NCBI RefSeq assembly: GCF_003315075.1
Contig: NZ_QNRJ01000001.1
Span: 353,158 to 417,157, forward strand
Source of the DNA: Rossellomorea aquimaris
GTDB taxonomy: Bacteria; Bacillota; Bacilli; Bacillales; Bacillaceae_B
DNA: 64,000 nt
Reading direction: 5' to 3'
In this document: positions 1-7,708 of the stretch, one piece after another
Numbering within the stretch: the stretch's first letter is position 1
How the letters are laid out: each line of letters begins with the position of its first letter
Position numbers and translations under genes: made by a program
The notes under the pieces: generated by a model
Told to the model about the DNA's origin: nothing
Databases searched by the model: none
What the model saw: only the letters and a program-made list of their open reading frames with translations

Positions 1-99
1 GACCGTTACTCGAATGGATCATTTGTGATTGATGAAGGGGTTAGCGGATCTGTTTGTGAAACGTGGGCAGAATCACTACTATCTGGAACAAAAGAATAG
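1..99 (+). CDS. C-terminal end of an unidentified protein (partial)
   Basis: An open frame enters from the left edge and stops at TAG (97-99), giving the last 32 residues of a protein. The tail ends in ETWAESLLSGTKE. A hairpin terminator follows within 12 bases, which supports a real gene end. The fragment is too short for me to assign a family. Confidence 0.55.
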   Translation, partial: DRYSNGSFVIDEGVSGSVCETWAESLLSGTKE

Positions 100-110
100 C
101 AACTCCAGAG

Positions 111-142
111 AAACGATCAGAAACATTTCTGGTCGTTTTTTA
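111..142 (+). terminator. Rho-independent terminator of the partial upstream gene
   Basis: The arms AAACGATCAGAAA and TTTCTGGTCGTTT form a stem with a short loop, followed directly by a T-run. It sits just after the stop codon at 99. Confidence 0.8.
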
Positions 143-180
143 TTTACGGAAGACGAATAATATATGTATATTCATTCAAT

Positions 181-217
181 ATTGTTGTACAATACCCGTG
201 AAAAATTGTACAACAAT
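181..217 (+). promoter_or_regulatory. Paired TTGTACAA palindromes upstream of the symporter gene
   Basis: ATTGTTGTACAAT (181-193) and its exact reverse complement ATTGTACAACAAT (205-217) flank an 11-base centre. Each arm contains the self-complementary octamer TTGTACAA, at 185-192 and 206-213. The octamers are 21 bp apart, two helical turns, as expected for a cooperative operator. No T-run follows, so it is unlikely to be a terminator. The regulator is unknown. Confidence 0.45.
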
Positions 218-356
218 TAATATTCTTTCAAAAAGATGAATTTATCAGTTGAATAGGCATTTATTTTTTGATAGATTAAGAAAGTGTCTGAATGGGTATA
301 CAAACATAGATTCATACATTATTTGTCATAAATACAAACATCTAGGGGGAACAATT

Positions 357-1784
357 ATGGATATATTCACAAGTATAATAGGCAGCTTGAATGATTTTAT
401 GTGGTCATACATACTGATTGTGGCGCTTATCGGTCTTGGTTTATACTTCTCATTACGAACTAAATTCGCACAATTCCGTTACTTAGGAGAAATGGGAAGA
501 TTATTAACAGATAAAACCACGATTTCAGCAGAAGGAAAACGAGGCATTTCTTCCTTCCAGGCTTTCACGATCAGTACCGCATCCCGTGTCGGTACAGGTA
601 ACCTGGCTGGGGTTGCAACAGCGATTGCCGGCGGTGGACCGGGAGCTGTATTCTGGATGTGGCTGATTGCCCTTCTAGGAGGAGCGACAAGCTTCGTGGA
701 GAGTACACTTGCTCAAATCTATAAAGTGAAAGATGGAAAAGACGGCTACCGAGGTGGCCCTGCTTACTATATGGAAAAGGGATTGAATGCCCGTTGGATG
801 GGAATCCTGTTTGCCGTTATCATTACATTCTGTTTCGGTCTTGTATTTAACTCGGTCCAATCCAATACGATTTCTCTTGCCATGGAAGAAGCGTATTCAT
901 TTGATCGTATGACAGTAGGAATCATTCTAGCGGTTCTAACAGCACTTGTTATTTTCGGTGGGGTAAAAAGAATCGCCAGTGTAACTCAAATTGTCGTTCC
1001 AGTAATGGCCGTTCTTTATTTGATTTTAGCCTTCTTTATTCTTATTACGAACATTACCATGCTGCCAAATATGTTTGTGATCATTTTTGAAAATGCATTT
1101 GGTATTCGTGAAGTGGCAAGTGGCGGAGTAGGGGCAGCCATCATGATGGGTATCAAACGCGGTTTATTCTCAAATGAAGCCGGGATGGGTAGTGCGCCTA
1201 ACGCAGCGGCATCTGCGGGTGTCACCCACCCTGTTAAACAAGGGCTTATTCAAACTCTTGGTGTGTTCACTGATACACTGCTTATCTGTACAGCAACAGC
1301 CTTCATGATCATCCTGTCTGACCAATACACCACAGGGATCGATGGCATCCAGCTGACGCAGGCAGCCTTAAGTTTCCATGTAGGGGAATGGGCAGATACA
1401 TTTGTTGCTGTCGCTATATTCTTATTCGCCTTCAGTTCAATTATCGGAAACTACTACTACGGGGAAACTAATATCGAGTTTATCAAATACAGCCCGATCA
1501 CTCTATTCATCTACCGAATGGCCGTTATCGGCATGGTGATTTTCGGAGCGGTTGTCAAACTGGATATTGTGTGGAGCCTGGCAGATTTATTTATGGGTCT
1601 AATGGCAATCATCAACTTAATCGCCATCACGTTATTAGCTAAGATCGCGATATCTGCACTAAAAGATTACCGAGAACAAAAGAGACAAGGTAAGGATCCT
1701 GTTTTCTACTCCAACTCTATTAAAGGGTTAAAAGGAATTGAGAGCTGGGAAGCAAAACCTGAGACGACAACAGAACAAAAATAA
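357..1784 (+). CDS. Alanine/glycine:sodium symporter, AgcS family
   Basis: Membrane carrier for Na+- or H+-coupled uptake of alanine, glycine or glutamine, 475 residues with about ten hydrophobic segments. The family signature is clear: ISTASRVGTGNLAGVATAI near residue 80 and GLFSNEAGMGSAPNAAASAG near residue 270, followed by THPVKQG. The ATG at 357 follows an AGGGGGA ribosome site. The open frame continues upstream to 249, but those residues do not resemble the family and have no ribosome site. The gene is monocistronic, with a terminator at 1792. The amino acid transported cannot be told from sequence. Confidence 0.9.
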   Translation: MDIFTSIIGSLNDFMWSYILIVALIGLGLYFSLRTKFAQFRYLGEMGRLLTDKTTISAEGKRGISSFQAFTISTASRVGTGNLAGVATAIAGGGPGAVFWMWLIALLGGATSFVESTLAQIYKVKDGKDGYRGGPAYYMEKGLNARWMGILFAVIITFCFGLVFNSVQSNTISLAMEEAYSFDRMTVGIILAVLTALVIFGGVKRIASVTQIVVPVMAVLYLILAFFILITNITMLPNMFVIIFENAFGIREVASGGVGAAIMMGIKRGLFSNEAGMGSAPNAAASAGVTHPVKQGLIQTLGVFTDTLLICTATAFMIILSDQYTTGIDGIQLTQAALSFHVGEWADTFVAVAIFLFAFSSIIGNYYYGETNIEFIKYSPITLFIYRMAVIGMVIFGAVVKLDIVWSLADLFMGLMAIINLIAITLLAKIAISALKDYREQKRQGKDPVFYSNSIKGLKGIESWEAKPETTTEQK

Positions 1785-1791
1785 TAGGAAT

Positions 1792-1822
1792 GGACCAACC
1801 TTTTTATCGGTTGGTCTTTTTT
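1792..1822 (+). terminator. Terminator of the AgcS symporter gene
   Basis: GACCAACC and GGTTGGTC form a stem around a TTTTTATC loop, followed by a T-run. Confidence 0.85.
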
Positions 1823-1931
1823 GACTTGTTTGATGCTAAGAAAGATAAAAAGAGAAACGATAATCATTACATAGATTTTCCTTCTTTGGTGAAAATAAAA
1901 GGGAATCATTTTCTATCGAGGAGAGAGAATC

Positions 1932-2699
1932 ATGAGAAAAGAATTACTATTTGCTTTCGGTGCTTTCTTTGTTATGTCCCTCCATGCCATTGCAGGAAAC
2001 TTTTCCAGTGAACCACTGGAAAAACAGCCTGTGAATGAAATGACTGTCCATGTGTATAAAAAAGATGTAACCGGCGATGGTAAAAAGGATAAGATTACGC
2101 TTAAGGCCGTTCCATTTTCTCCTGATGCCCTATTTCTGAAACAAATTTGGGCGGATATTAAAACGTCTGAAGGCAGTGAGATTCGAATTGATTATGAAGG
2201 TGGCTATGAGCCGAAAATCCAATTTGTTGATTTAAATCATGATGGAATAAAGGATATGCTGTACTCATCAGCTACAGGAGGAAGCGGTGGACTCTATAAT
2301 GTAGCGCTCCATACGTTAGCAGATAATAAACTGGTTGATATTGGATTACCTGAGCCCTTAACGATTCAAGCTCAGTTTGAAGATGACTACCAAGCTTCTA
2401 TTTCATTTGTAGATACAAATCAATCCTACACAGTCGATTTACGTGACCGAAAAGAAGACTATGATCGATTGGGTATATACACCGAAGGAACCTTAAATGA
2501 ACCTATGGAATTAATGGTTTTACCGTATGCATTTTTTGAGCCAACGAAAATCATCGGCAAACCTGGTAAGGGATTAAAAGGTTATCAGCAAATAAGCGGT
2601 GCCTATAAGGCGGATGGAATCGGAACGGCCACGTCTTATTGGTATTACGAAAATGATCAATGGAACCTGATGAAGATCAAGTGGAAAGCAAATAAGTAG
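1932..2699 (+). CDS. Secreted protein with two calcium-loop (VCBS/FG-GAP-like) motifs
   Basis: A 255-residue protein with an apparent signal peptide (hydrophobic residues 5-20, cleavage perhaps after HAIAG). Two EF-hand-like acidic loops, DVTGDGKKD near residue 47 and DLNHDGIKD near residue 99, resemble the calcium loops of VCBS/FG-GAP beta-propeller repeats. The rest is beta-rich with a Tyr/Trp-rich C-terminus. It starts at ATG 1932 behind GAGGAGAGA. I do not recognise a specific family; an exported or wall-associated protein that binds calcium is an inference. Confidence 0.75.
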   Translation: MRKELLFAFGAFFVMSLHAIAGNFSSEPLEKQPVNEMTVHVYKKDVTGDGKKDKITLKAVPFSPDALFLKQIWADIKTSEGSEIRIDYEGGYEPKIQFVDLNHDGIKDMLYSSATGGSGGLYNVALHTLADNKLVDIGLPEPLTIQAQFEDDYQASISFVDTNQSYTVDLRDRKEDYDRLGIYTEGTLNEPMELMVLPYAFFEPTKIIGKPGKGLKGYQQISGAYKADGIGTATSYWYYENDQWNLMKIKWKANK

Positions 2700-2765
2700 C
2701 GGAACCGTTTCTAGGCTTTTATCATAATCTGTTGTAAGCCCATTTTTTGTAAAGGAGGCTTGCAC

Positions 2766-3224
2766 ATGAGTGAATTTAAGCCTGAAAAGCTAACGGTCAC
2801 GTATTTACCACCAGCATCAATCTTCAATCCCGTTGATAATCGAAAATACACATTAACTCATTCTGATACGACGGGTGAACTATTTTTGAGTATTGGTTGT
2901 CACTTTGATTTGGAGAAGATCAATCCCTCCATGAGGGATTAAGTGTTGGGAGAATGGAGAAGAGACCTTGGTCAATACACTCTTGCAGGAACCGTGTATG
3001 TGAGTGGGGGAGAATTTGATCAACAGCTTTCCAACGTACGGTTTATGATTTTCAAAAAGGAGCTGCCATTGGCATTAGCAGCAATGGTGAACGGTGATAA
3101 AGGATTCTTCACGTACTATCCCTGGCTTTTGGATGCACCCATCATCGTCTGCTTTGAATCTGTATTCCCGGAATATCAGCAAACGCTTTATTTCGGGACA
3201 CCAAGACAATATTTGTTGAAATAG
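2766..3224 (+). pseudogene. Staygreen (SGR) family gene interrupted by an in-frame ochre codon
   Basis: The frame begins at ATG 2766 after AAAGGAGG and encodes RKYTLTHSDTTGELFLSIG, the N-terminal signature of staygreen proteins (Mg-dechelatase of chlorophyll in plants, with bacterial homologues in bacilli). After residue 58 (PSMRD) a TAA at 2940-2942 interrupts it. The same frame continues with VLGEW and the rest of the family to 3224. Homologues as I remember them carry Glu at this position, so a single GAA to TAA change fits. No ribosome site precedes GTG 2943 or TTG 2946, so separate translation of the second half looks unlikely. Total length without the stop is about 152 residues, normal for the family. 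The bacillary substrate is unknown. Confidence 0.8.
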
Positions 3225-3229
3225 TGCTT

Positions 3230-3269
3230 AGGCATAAAGAGGTAGAATCTGAACTCTTTGTGCCTTTTC
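3230..3269 (+). terminator. Terminator after the staygreen pseudogene
   Basis: GGCATAAAGAG pairs with CTCTTTGTGCC (one G-T pair), followed by TTTTCTTT. Confidence 0.75.
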
Positions 3270-3834
3270 TTTATGTATCCTGAAGTCATTGATAAAGGAG
3301 AGAGGTAGTGATAGGTATGATTAGATCGGGGTTAAGTAAGTTGGATTGAATAATTTAGTAAAGTAGAAAAAAGACGGCGGACAAAAAGACTCATCAGGGA
3401 ATGTTATGTAAACTAATAAACAACTATGAACGCAGCAGCTAACAATTGGCATGAGAAGATAATTATAAGAATTAAGGAACCAAACTGTGTTAAAATCAAC
3501 GAAATAAATTATCAGATAATAAGATGGAAAATCCGTAAAGATCTACAAATCCAGATATCAAATTTGATATCTGGATTCACAAAAATAAAGATGCATGACC
3601 AGACTGAATGGATCATGAGTAAATTAAATTTTAGGATCGGATTAATAAACCTAAAAAAATCAATAGGGTTAACCAAATTTAAGTGTTGATGTAAAGTGTC
3701 TCATTTTTTTCTTCTGTCTCATTGTTAACAGTATACTTGTGATACGAGACCGGGATCGATTATTTTATTCAGGTACCGATAATAAATATTATGTTAACTG
3801 TAAGCTAGAAACGATCGTTGAGTATACGATCCCT
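3270..3834 (+). other. AT-rich stretch without convincing genes, containing a perfect palindrome
   Basis: No frame here has a ribosome site plus coding-like composition. The longest (87 codons from 3426) is rich in Ile, Lys and Asn and spans a perfect 30-bp palindrome at 3548-3577. Two TTAAC-containing motifs occur near 3724 and 3792. The stretch could be a decayed gene or a regulatory spacer. Confidence 0.4.
3548..3577. repeat. Perfect 30-bp palindrome
   Basis: AATCCAGATATCAAA is followed immediately by its exact reverse complement. No T-run follows on either strand, so it is not a standard terminator. Confidence 0.85.
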
Positions 3835-4065
3835 TTATCCTCCCTTCACCTCTGATACCGTGCGACACAGATTCGGTTCTTCTTTGTCTTTTAGTTCATA
3901 AAGGCGTTTCAACTTCATTCCCTCGATATTGTTGAAACGGTAAATGCCTCCGGACAAAAACAAATTCACCTGCATATTTTCCTCACACGATAATAAATTC
4001 TTATCATAGGATATGGATAAGATCTCTCCATTCACAAATTGGTTAAGAAAGCTGTGATTTGACAA
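3835..4065 (-). CDS. Hypothetical 76-residue protein
   Basis: Open frame of 76 codons diverging from ykuK, with one base between the two start codons. The composition looks protein-like (FVNGEILSISYDKN, then FLSGGIYRFNNIEGMKL and a charged C-terminus), mostly beta-type. I see no good ribosome site, and its promoter would have to lie inside ykuK. It may start later or not be expressed. Family not recognised. Confidence 0.3.
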   Translation of the reverse strand: MSNHSFLNQFVNGEILSISYDKNLLSCEENMQVNLFLSGGIYRFNNIEGMKLKRLYELKDKEEPNLCRTVSEVKGG

Positions 4066-4066
4066 G

Positions 4067-4603
4067 ATGAAAAACTGTAATGATGATTACTTCTCATTTC
4101 AAAATCTACAGGAAATTGGAATGTCATTTGACAAGGTCTTTGAACATATTTTGAAGTTCATGCGATCGCAGCCAAATGGTCACTATCGATTAATGGTAGG
4201 GACTGATTCACAAGTTCATCAATCACATACCACCTTCATAACAGGAATTGTGATATTAAATGAAGGAAATGGTGTGTGGGCATGCATAAGAAAAGTGTTA
4301 ATCCCTAGGAGAATGCTGCAATTGCATGAGCGGATTTCTTATGAATTGTCTTTATCCGAGGAAATTGTTTCGTTATTTACTAAGGAAAGAAAAAATCAGT
4401 TAATTGATATAATCCTTCCATATCTTTATGAAGGAGCTACATTTTCAATGGAGGGACATATTGATATCGGGGCTGGAAAACAGAATAAAACAAGCAAGTT
4501 TGTTAAGGAAATGGTCACTAGGATGGAAGCAATGGGTGTGGAACCGAAAATTAAACCTGATGCCTTCGTCGCTTCCAGTTATGCCAACCGTTACACAAAA
4601 TAA
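4067..4603 (+). CDS. ykuK: YkuK family (DUF458) RNase H-like protein
   Basis: A 178-residue protein matching Bacillus YkuK. Diagnostic segments are FQNLQEIGMSFDKVFEHI at the N-terminus, VGTDSQVHQSHTTFITGIV near residue 44 and a conserved Asp-rich end (KPDAFVASSYANRYTK). The family has an RNase H-like fold; its biological function is not established. The ribosome site before ATG 4067 is weak, and a shorter start at Met19 (4121) is possible. It has no evident operon partner. Confidence 0.85.
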   Translation: MKNCNDDYFSFQNLQEIGMSFDKVFEHILKFMRSQPNGHYRLMVGTDSQVHQSHTTFITGIVILNEGNGVWACIRKVLIPRRMLQLHERISYELSLSEEIVSLFTKERKNQLIDIILPYLYEGATFSMEGHIDIGAGKQNKTSKFVKEMVTRMEAMGVEPKIKPDAFVASSYANRYTK

Positions 4604-4822
4604 AAGACATACTATTACATTTGAGTTAGGTGATGCCCCTTCTCTCTTCTCCCTATATTCCTCCATGAAATCATCCAATACCAATACGTTCTTTTGCTCC
4701 TTGGAGTACATCCTTACATATCCCTCCAAAACTTCAGTAAACAAAAGAATATCTGCTCTCACCTTATCTGATTAAAACACATAGAAATTAGGACTTCTGC
4801 CCAAGCACAGTGGACAAAGTTG
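4604..4822 (-). other. Possible gene fragment opposite the ykuK 3' flank
   Basis: On the minus strand 4762-4605 reads as plausible protein (EGYVRMYSKEQKNVLVLDDF, then MEEYREKREGA), but the frame runs on antisense into ykuK with no family match. It may be the decayed start of a lost gene or chance. I see nothing else in this gap. Confidence 0.2.
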
Positions 4823-4831
4823 CATAGTATA
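4823..4831 (+). promoter_or_regulatory. Sigma-K-like -10 element upstream of the Cys/His-rich gene
   Basis: CATAGTATA fits the sigma-K -10 consensus CATANNNTA exactly and lies 52 bases before the ATG at 4884. No well-placed AC -35 dinucleotide was found, so this rests on the -10 only. Confidence 0.4.
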
Positions 4832-4883
4832 TAGTAAGTCGAGGTCTACCTTGAAAATTTTATAGAAGTTAGGGGGATTTATA

Positions 4884-5195
4884 ATGTGGTTCCCATTTTT
4901 CAATCAGTGTGATAGAAACAGAAGAGATGATTTTCCTAGTTGCCGTTTTTGGGACAACTTAATGTTCATCCACTGTTCATGCAATGATGACTATGACGTT
5001 TGCGACAAGCCAAGAAGAGAATTCGAAGAACAAGAAGTGAGATGTTTTAAAATAAAGGACAAACATGACTGTAAATGTCATAAAAAAGATCACCACCGCG
5101 ATTGCGGATGTAAAAAACATGAACATCATTGTGAATGCCATAAAAAGAATCATCACCATAAATGTAATTGCCCTAAATGTAACCGCAATTTCTAA
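4884..5195 (+). CDS. Cys/His-rich, probably metal-binding spore-coat-like protein
   Basis: A 103-residue soluble protein with 15 Cys and 12 His. The C-terminal half has periodic C-x-C pairs at residues 63/65, 74/76, 83/85 and 94/96 (plus C99), separated by His- and Lys-rich linkers such as HKKDHH and HKKNHHH. The N-terminal half has C9, C20, C31 and C33 about 11 apart. It starts at ATG 4884 after a strong TTAGGGGGAT site and ends at a strong terminator. Cys/His-rich proteins of this kind occur in Bacillus spore coats; coat function and metal binding are inferences. No named family recognised. Confidence 0.75.
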   Translation: MWFPFFNQCDRNRRDDFPSCRFWDNLMFIHCSCNDDYDVCDKPRREFEEQEVRCFKIKDKHDCKCHKKDHHRDCGCKKHEHHCECHKKNHHHKCNCPKCNRNF

Positions 5196-5249
5196 ATGAA
5201 AACCTCTATTCCACTGATAGTTTTATCTGATAAAGAGGTAACTCTCTAT

Positions 5250-5281
5250 GAGCATGGGGCTCCCCATGCTCAATTTTTTTT
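5250..5281 (+). terminator. Terminator of the Cys/His-rich gene
   Basis: GAGCATGGGG pairs with CCCCATGCTC around a two-base centre, followed by AA and eight Ts. Confidence 0.85.
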
Positions 5282-5410
5282 ACGAAGTATTAGTTATATA
5301 TTTTTAAGTTAACGATTTGCACTATCTTTGTTTTTCTCGATTTTACGTGCATTTACGCACCAACTTGCATTATTCCGCTAAAAAGAACAAATGTTCCCTC
5401 CGGACTCTTC

Positions 5411-5851
5411 CTATCCTTGCAAACCGGACTGAAAGACAGTTGGACAATCCGTACGGGTAGGCTGATAAAAGCAATGACTTTTAAATCGGCCTGAATTTGC
5501 TTGATTATACCATTGACTTGGACAATTACCCGGTGGCTTGAAAAACCACATGCTAAAACTTGCAGGATGTATTCGTCGACCATTTATAACTTTTCTGGCC
5601 ATGTCAAGTTCGTTACTTCTTGCCCTTTGATAAAAGTATCCTTTTTGCGTGGCTTCGAATCCCCCAGGGCTTTGGTAAACCATTTGTTTAATGCTTCTGA
5701 TATTCTTAAAATCCAAACAATCACCCAATACCCGATTTACACCTACATTCCCGACCATCATCATCCCTTGATTTCCTTCACCTTCAGCTTCTGCTCTCAT
5801 TAACCTGGCAAGTAGTTTAACTTCCTCTTCATTATGCTTTATTAACGGCAC
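5411..5851 (-). CDS. cwlJ: Spore cortex-lytic hydrolase CwlJ
   Basis: Peptidoglycan hydrolase of the SleB/CwlJ family that degrades spore cortex at germination in response to Ca-dipicolinate. The 146-residue product covers the whole family domain: LLARLMRAEAEGEGNQGM with the catalytic Glu, VGNVGVNRV, GYFYQRAR and the C-terminal QWYNQ...GRFKSHCFYQPT. GTG 5851 is preferred because AGGGAGGG lies just upstream; an ATG six codons earlier has a poor site. In B. subtilis CwlJ needs GerQ, and gerQ is not next to it here. Confidence 0.92.
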   Translation of the reverse strand: MPLIKHNEEEVKLLARLMRAEAEGEGNQGMMMVGNVGVNRVLGDCLDFKNIRSIKQMVYQSPGGFEATQKGYFYQRARSNELDMARKVINGRRIHPASFSMWFFKPPGNCPSQWYNQANSGRFKSHCFYQPTRTDCPTVFQSGLQG

Positions 5852-5881
5852 TGTATCACCCTCCCTCATATCCTCATATCA

Positions 5882-5912
5882 AATATATGGGCAATCGGAC
5901 TGTCCTATACTC
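5882..5912 (-). promoter_or_regulatory. Weak sigma-E-like promoter candidate for cwlJ
   Basis: On the minus strand GAGTATAG and CATATATT are separated by 15 bases, loosely resembling sigma-E -35 and -10 boxes. cwlJ is mother-cell expressed in Bacillus, which motivates the call. The match is imperfect. Confidence 0.25.
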
Positions 5913-5940
5913 GGTGCCCAATAGACTTCATTAGAAAATG

Positions 5941-5967
5941 TAAAGAAGGTCCCGCTAAAGGACCTTC
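5941..5967 (-). terminator. Terminator of the acyl-CoA synthetase gene
   Basis: On the minus strand GAAGGTCC pairs with GGACCTTC, followed by a short T-rich tract, right after the stop codon. Confidence 0.65.
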
Positions 5968-5970
5968 GCT

Positions 5971-7533
5971 TTATCGTGTATTTTCTTTCCGGACAAGATT
6001 ATCTCTAAGTAAAAACTTTTGAATCTTACCACTTGCATTCCGAGGAAGTTCTTCTACGAAAATATATTCTCGGGGTCGCTTATAATCCGCCAACAAATCC
6101 CCATTTTTCAAAAAGAGATCGAGATCTTGCGTAGACAATGAAGGATTTTTGGAAACAACAACGGCAATCACCTGTTCTCCCCATTTTTCATGAGGCTGGC
6201 CGAGGACGGCAACATCTACAACATCTTCATGGGCGTGCAGTGCATCTTCGACCTCACGGGGATACACATTTTCTCCCCCCGATATCACCATATCATCCAC
6301 CCGATCAGCGACGTACAGATACCCATCTTCATCCATATAACCCAGATCACTGGAATGGTACCAGCCTTTATATAATGCTCTTTCCGTCGCTTCCTTACGG
6401 TTGAAATATTCAAGCATTGTACAGGAACCGCGAACAATGATTTCCCCGACTTCACCAGGCTTGCAAAGATCATCCGGTTCAGAAGGACCATTTTCATTCG
6501 GTTTGACTACCCGTATTTCATGATTATAGGCGGCCCTACCTGCCGATCCTGTCTTGGTTAGCTGCTCATCCTGAAGGAGGAAGGTAACTGCCGGACCCAT
6601 CTCGGTCTGACCATAGGCTTGTATCAAGTCAATCTTCATTTTCTCATGGAGTGCCCTCACAAGAACCGGGGCCATTGGGGCGGCCCCGTAAAGACCGATC
6701 CGTAAAGAAGAAGTATCATAATCTTCTACCCCGTGTTGCAGAAGCATGTTCCACATCGTTGGCGCAGCGAAAAAGGAACTGACCTTTTCCCGCTCAATCA
6801 CTTCTAATACGGTTTGCGGTTGAAACTGATGAACGATAATATTCTTCGCTCCAGCTTGAACACGGGGAAGGAAGCAGCAATGAAGCTCTGCGCAATGAAA
6901 CATAGGCGCTGTAACAAGTCCGATATCATTTGGTGTCAAACCCATAACAGACGTACAAATCAAGCTTTGCTCAGCCATATCCCTATGCCTGTGCAGCACA
7001 CCCTTTGGCCTCCCGGTAGTCCCGCTCGTGTACATAATCGCATATGGGTCCGTTTCTTCTACAGGGATGTTTATTAAGTCATTCGAACATGGATTCACAA
7101 CATTTTTATAGCTATGAGAAAAGGTAGGGGCATCTTCTCCAACATACCAAAAAAGGGTCTGTGGAAAGTCTTGTGAAATCTGCTGAATCGGAAGGGTGAG
7201 GGCTTCCTCAAATATCAATACCTTTGGTTTGGCATCTTCTAAAATGTAGTGTATTTCTTGAGCCTTTAACCGAAAATTAATTGGGTTAATCACCGCACCG
7301 ATCTTTCCACACGCAAAGTACAAAGTTGCTAACTCCAGTGTATTGAATAGATAAGTCGAAACCCGATCTCCCTTTTTCACACCTGCCTTTAGCAACGCAT
7401 TGGCTGCACGATGAACTTCATCCTGCCACTGTGCAAAAGTTAACCGATTACCTGTTTTCTCTTCTACAATCGCCTCCTTATTCCGAAATTTTTCTACCGT
7501 TTGATCAAAAATGGATCCTGTCGTTGCGTACAT
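5971..7533 (-). CDS. AMP-forming acyl-CoA synthetase (long-chain fatty-acid-CoA ligase-like)
   Basis: ANL-superfamily enzyme of 520 residues that activates a carboxylic acid to its CoA thioester through an acyl-AMP. The P-loop YTSGTTGRPKG is near residue 169, the A5-type motif GQTEMGP near 310, the hinge region YKGWYHSSDLGYMDEDGYLY near 400, and the C-terminal lysine motif PRNASGKIQK close to the end. ATG 7533 follows AAAGGGGGAGA. It stands alone, away from the fatty-acid regulon at 18-28 kb. Substrate chain length cannot be judged. Confidence 0.88.
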   Translation of the reverse strand: MYATTGSIFDQTVEKFRNKEAIVEEKTGNRLTFAQWQDEVHRAANALLKAGVKKGDRVSTYLFNTLELATLYFACGKIGAVINPINFRLKAQEIHYILEDAKPKVLIFEEALTLPIQQISQDFPQTLFWYVGEDAPTFSHSYKNVVNPCSNDLINIPVEETDPYAIMYTSGTTGRPKGVLHRHRDMAEQSLICTSVMGLTPNDIGLVTAPMFHCAELHCCFLPRVQAGAKNIIVHQFQPQTVLEVIEREKVSSFFAAPTMWNMLLQHGVEDYDTSSLRIGLYGAAPMAPVLVRALHEKMKIDLIQAYGQTEMGPAVTFLLQDEQLTKTGSAGRAAYNHEIRVVKPNENGPSEPDDLCKPGEVGEIIVRGSCTMLEYFNRKEATERALYKGWYHSSDLGYMDEDGYLYVADRVDDMVISGGENVYPREVEDALHAHEDVVDVAVLGQPHEKWGEQVIAVVVSKNPSLSTQDLDLFLKNGDLLADYKRPREYIFVEELPRNASGKIQKFLLRDNLVRKENTR

Positions 7534-7655
7534 ATTTCTCCCCCTTTAATTTAAGGTAAATCCCAATATTGCAACATTCCCTAATCAATTATGTTCGAGA
7601 CCGTTGTATGTATACCCTTCTTTACTATCTGATAATTCAGAAATATATTCACAAA

Positions 7656-7692
7656 GAAAAACGTCACCTTCCAATCGTGCAAAGGTGACGTT
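7656..7692 (-). terminator. Terminator of the xpt-pbuX operon
   Basis: On the minus strand AACGTCACCTT pairs with AAGGTGACGTT, followed by TTTC. Confidence 0.8.
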
Positions 7693-7708
7693 CTTTCTAC
7701 AACAATGA

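Noticed and set aside
3426..3689. 87-codon plus-strand frame
   Set aside because: No ribosome site, Ile/Lys/Asn-dominated composition, and it spans a perfect palindrome; likely chance in AT-rich DNA.
4445..4762. 105-codon minus-strand frame opposite ykuK
   Set aside because: Half of it is antisense to the conserved ykuK 3' end. Only its first part looks protein-like, so it is listed just as a possible fragment.
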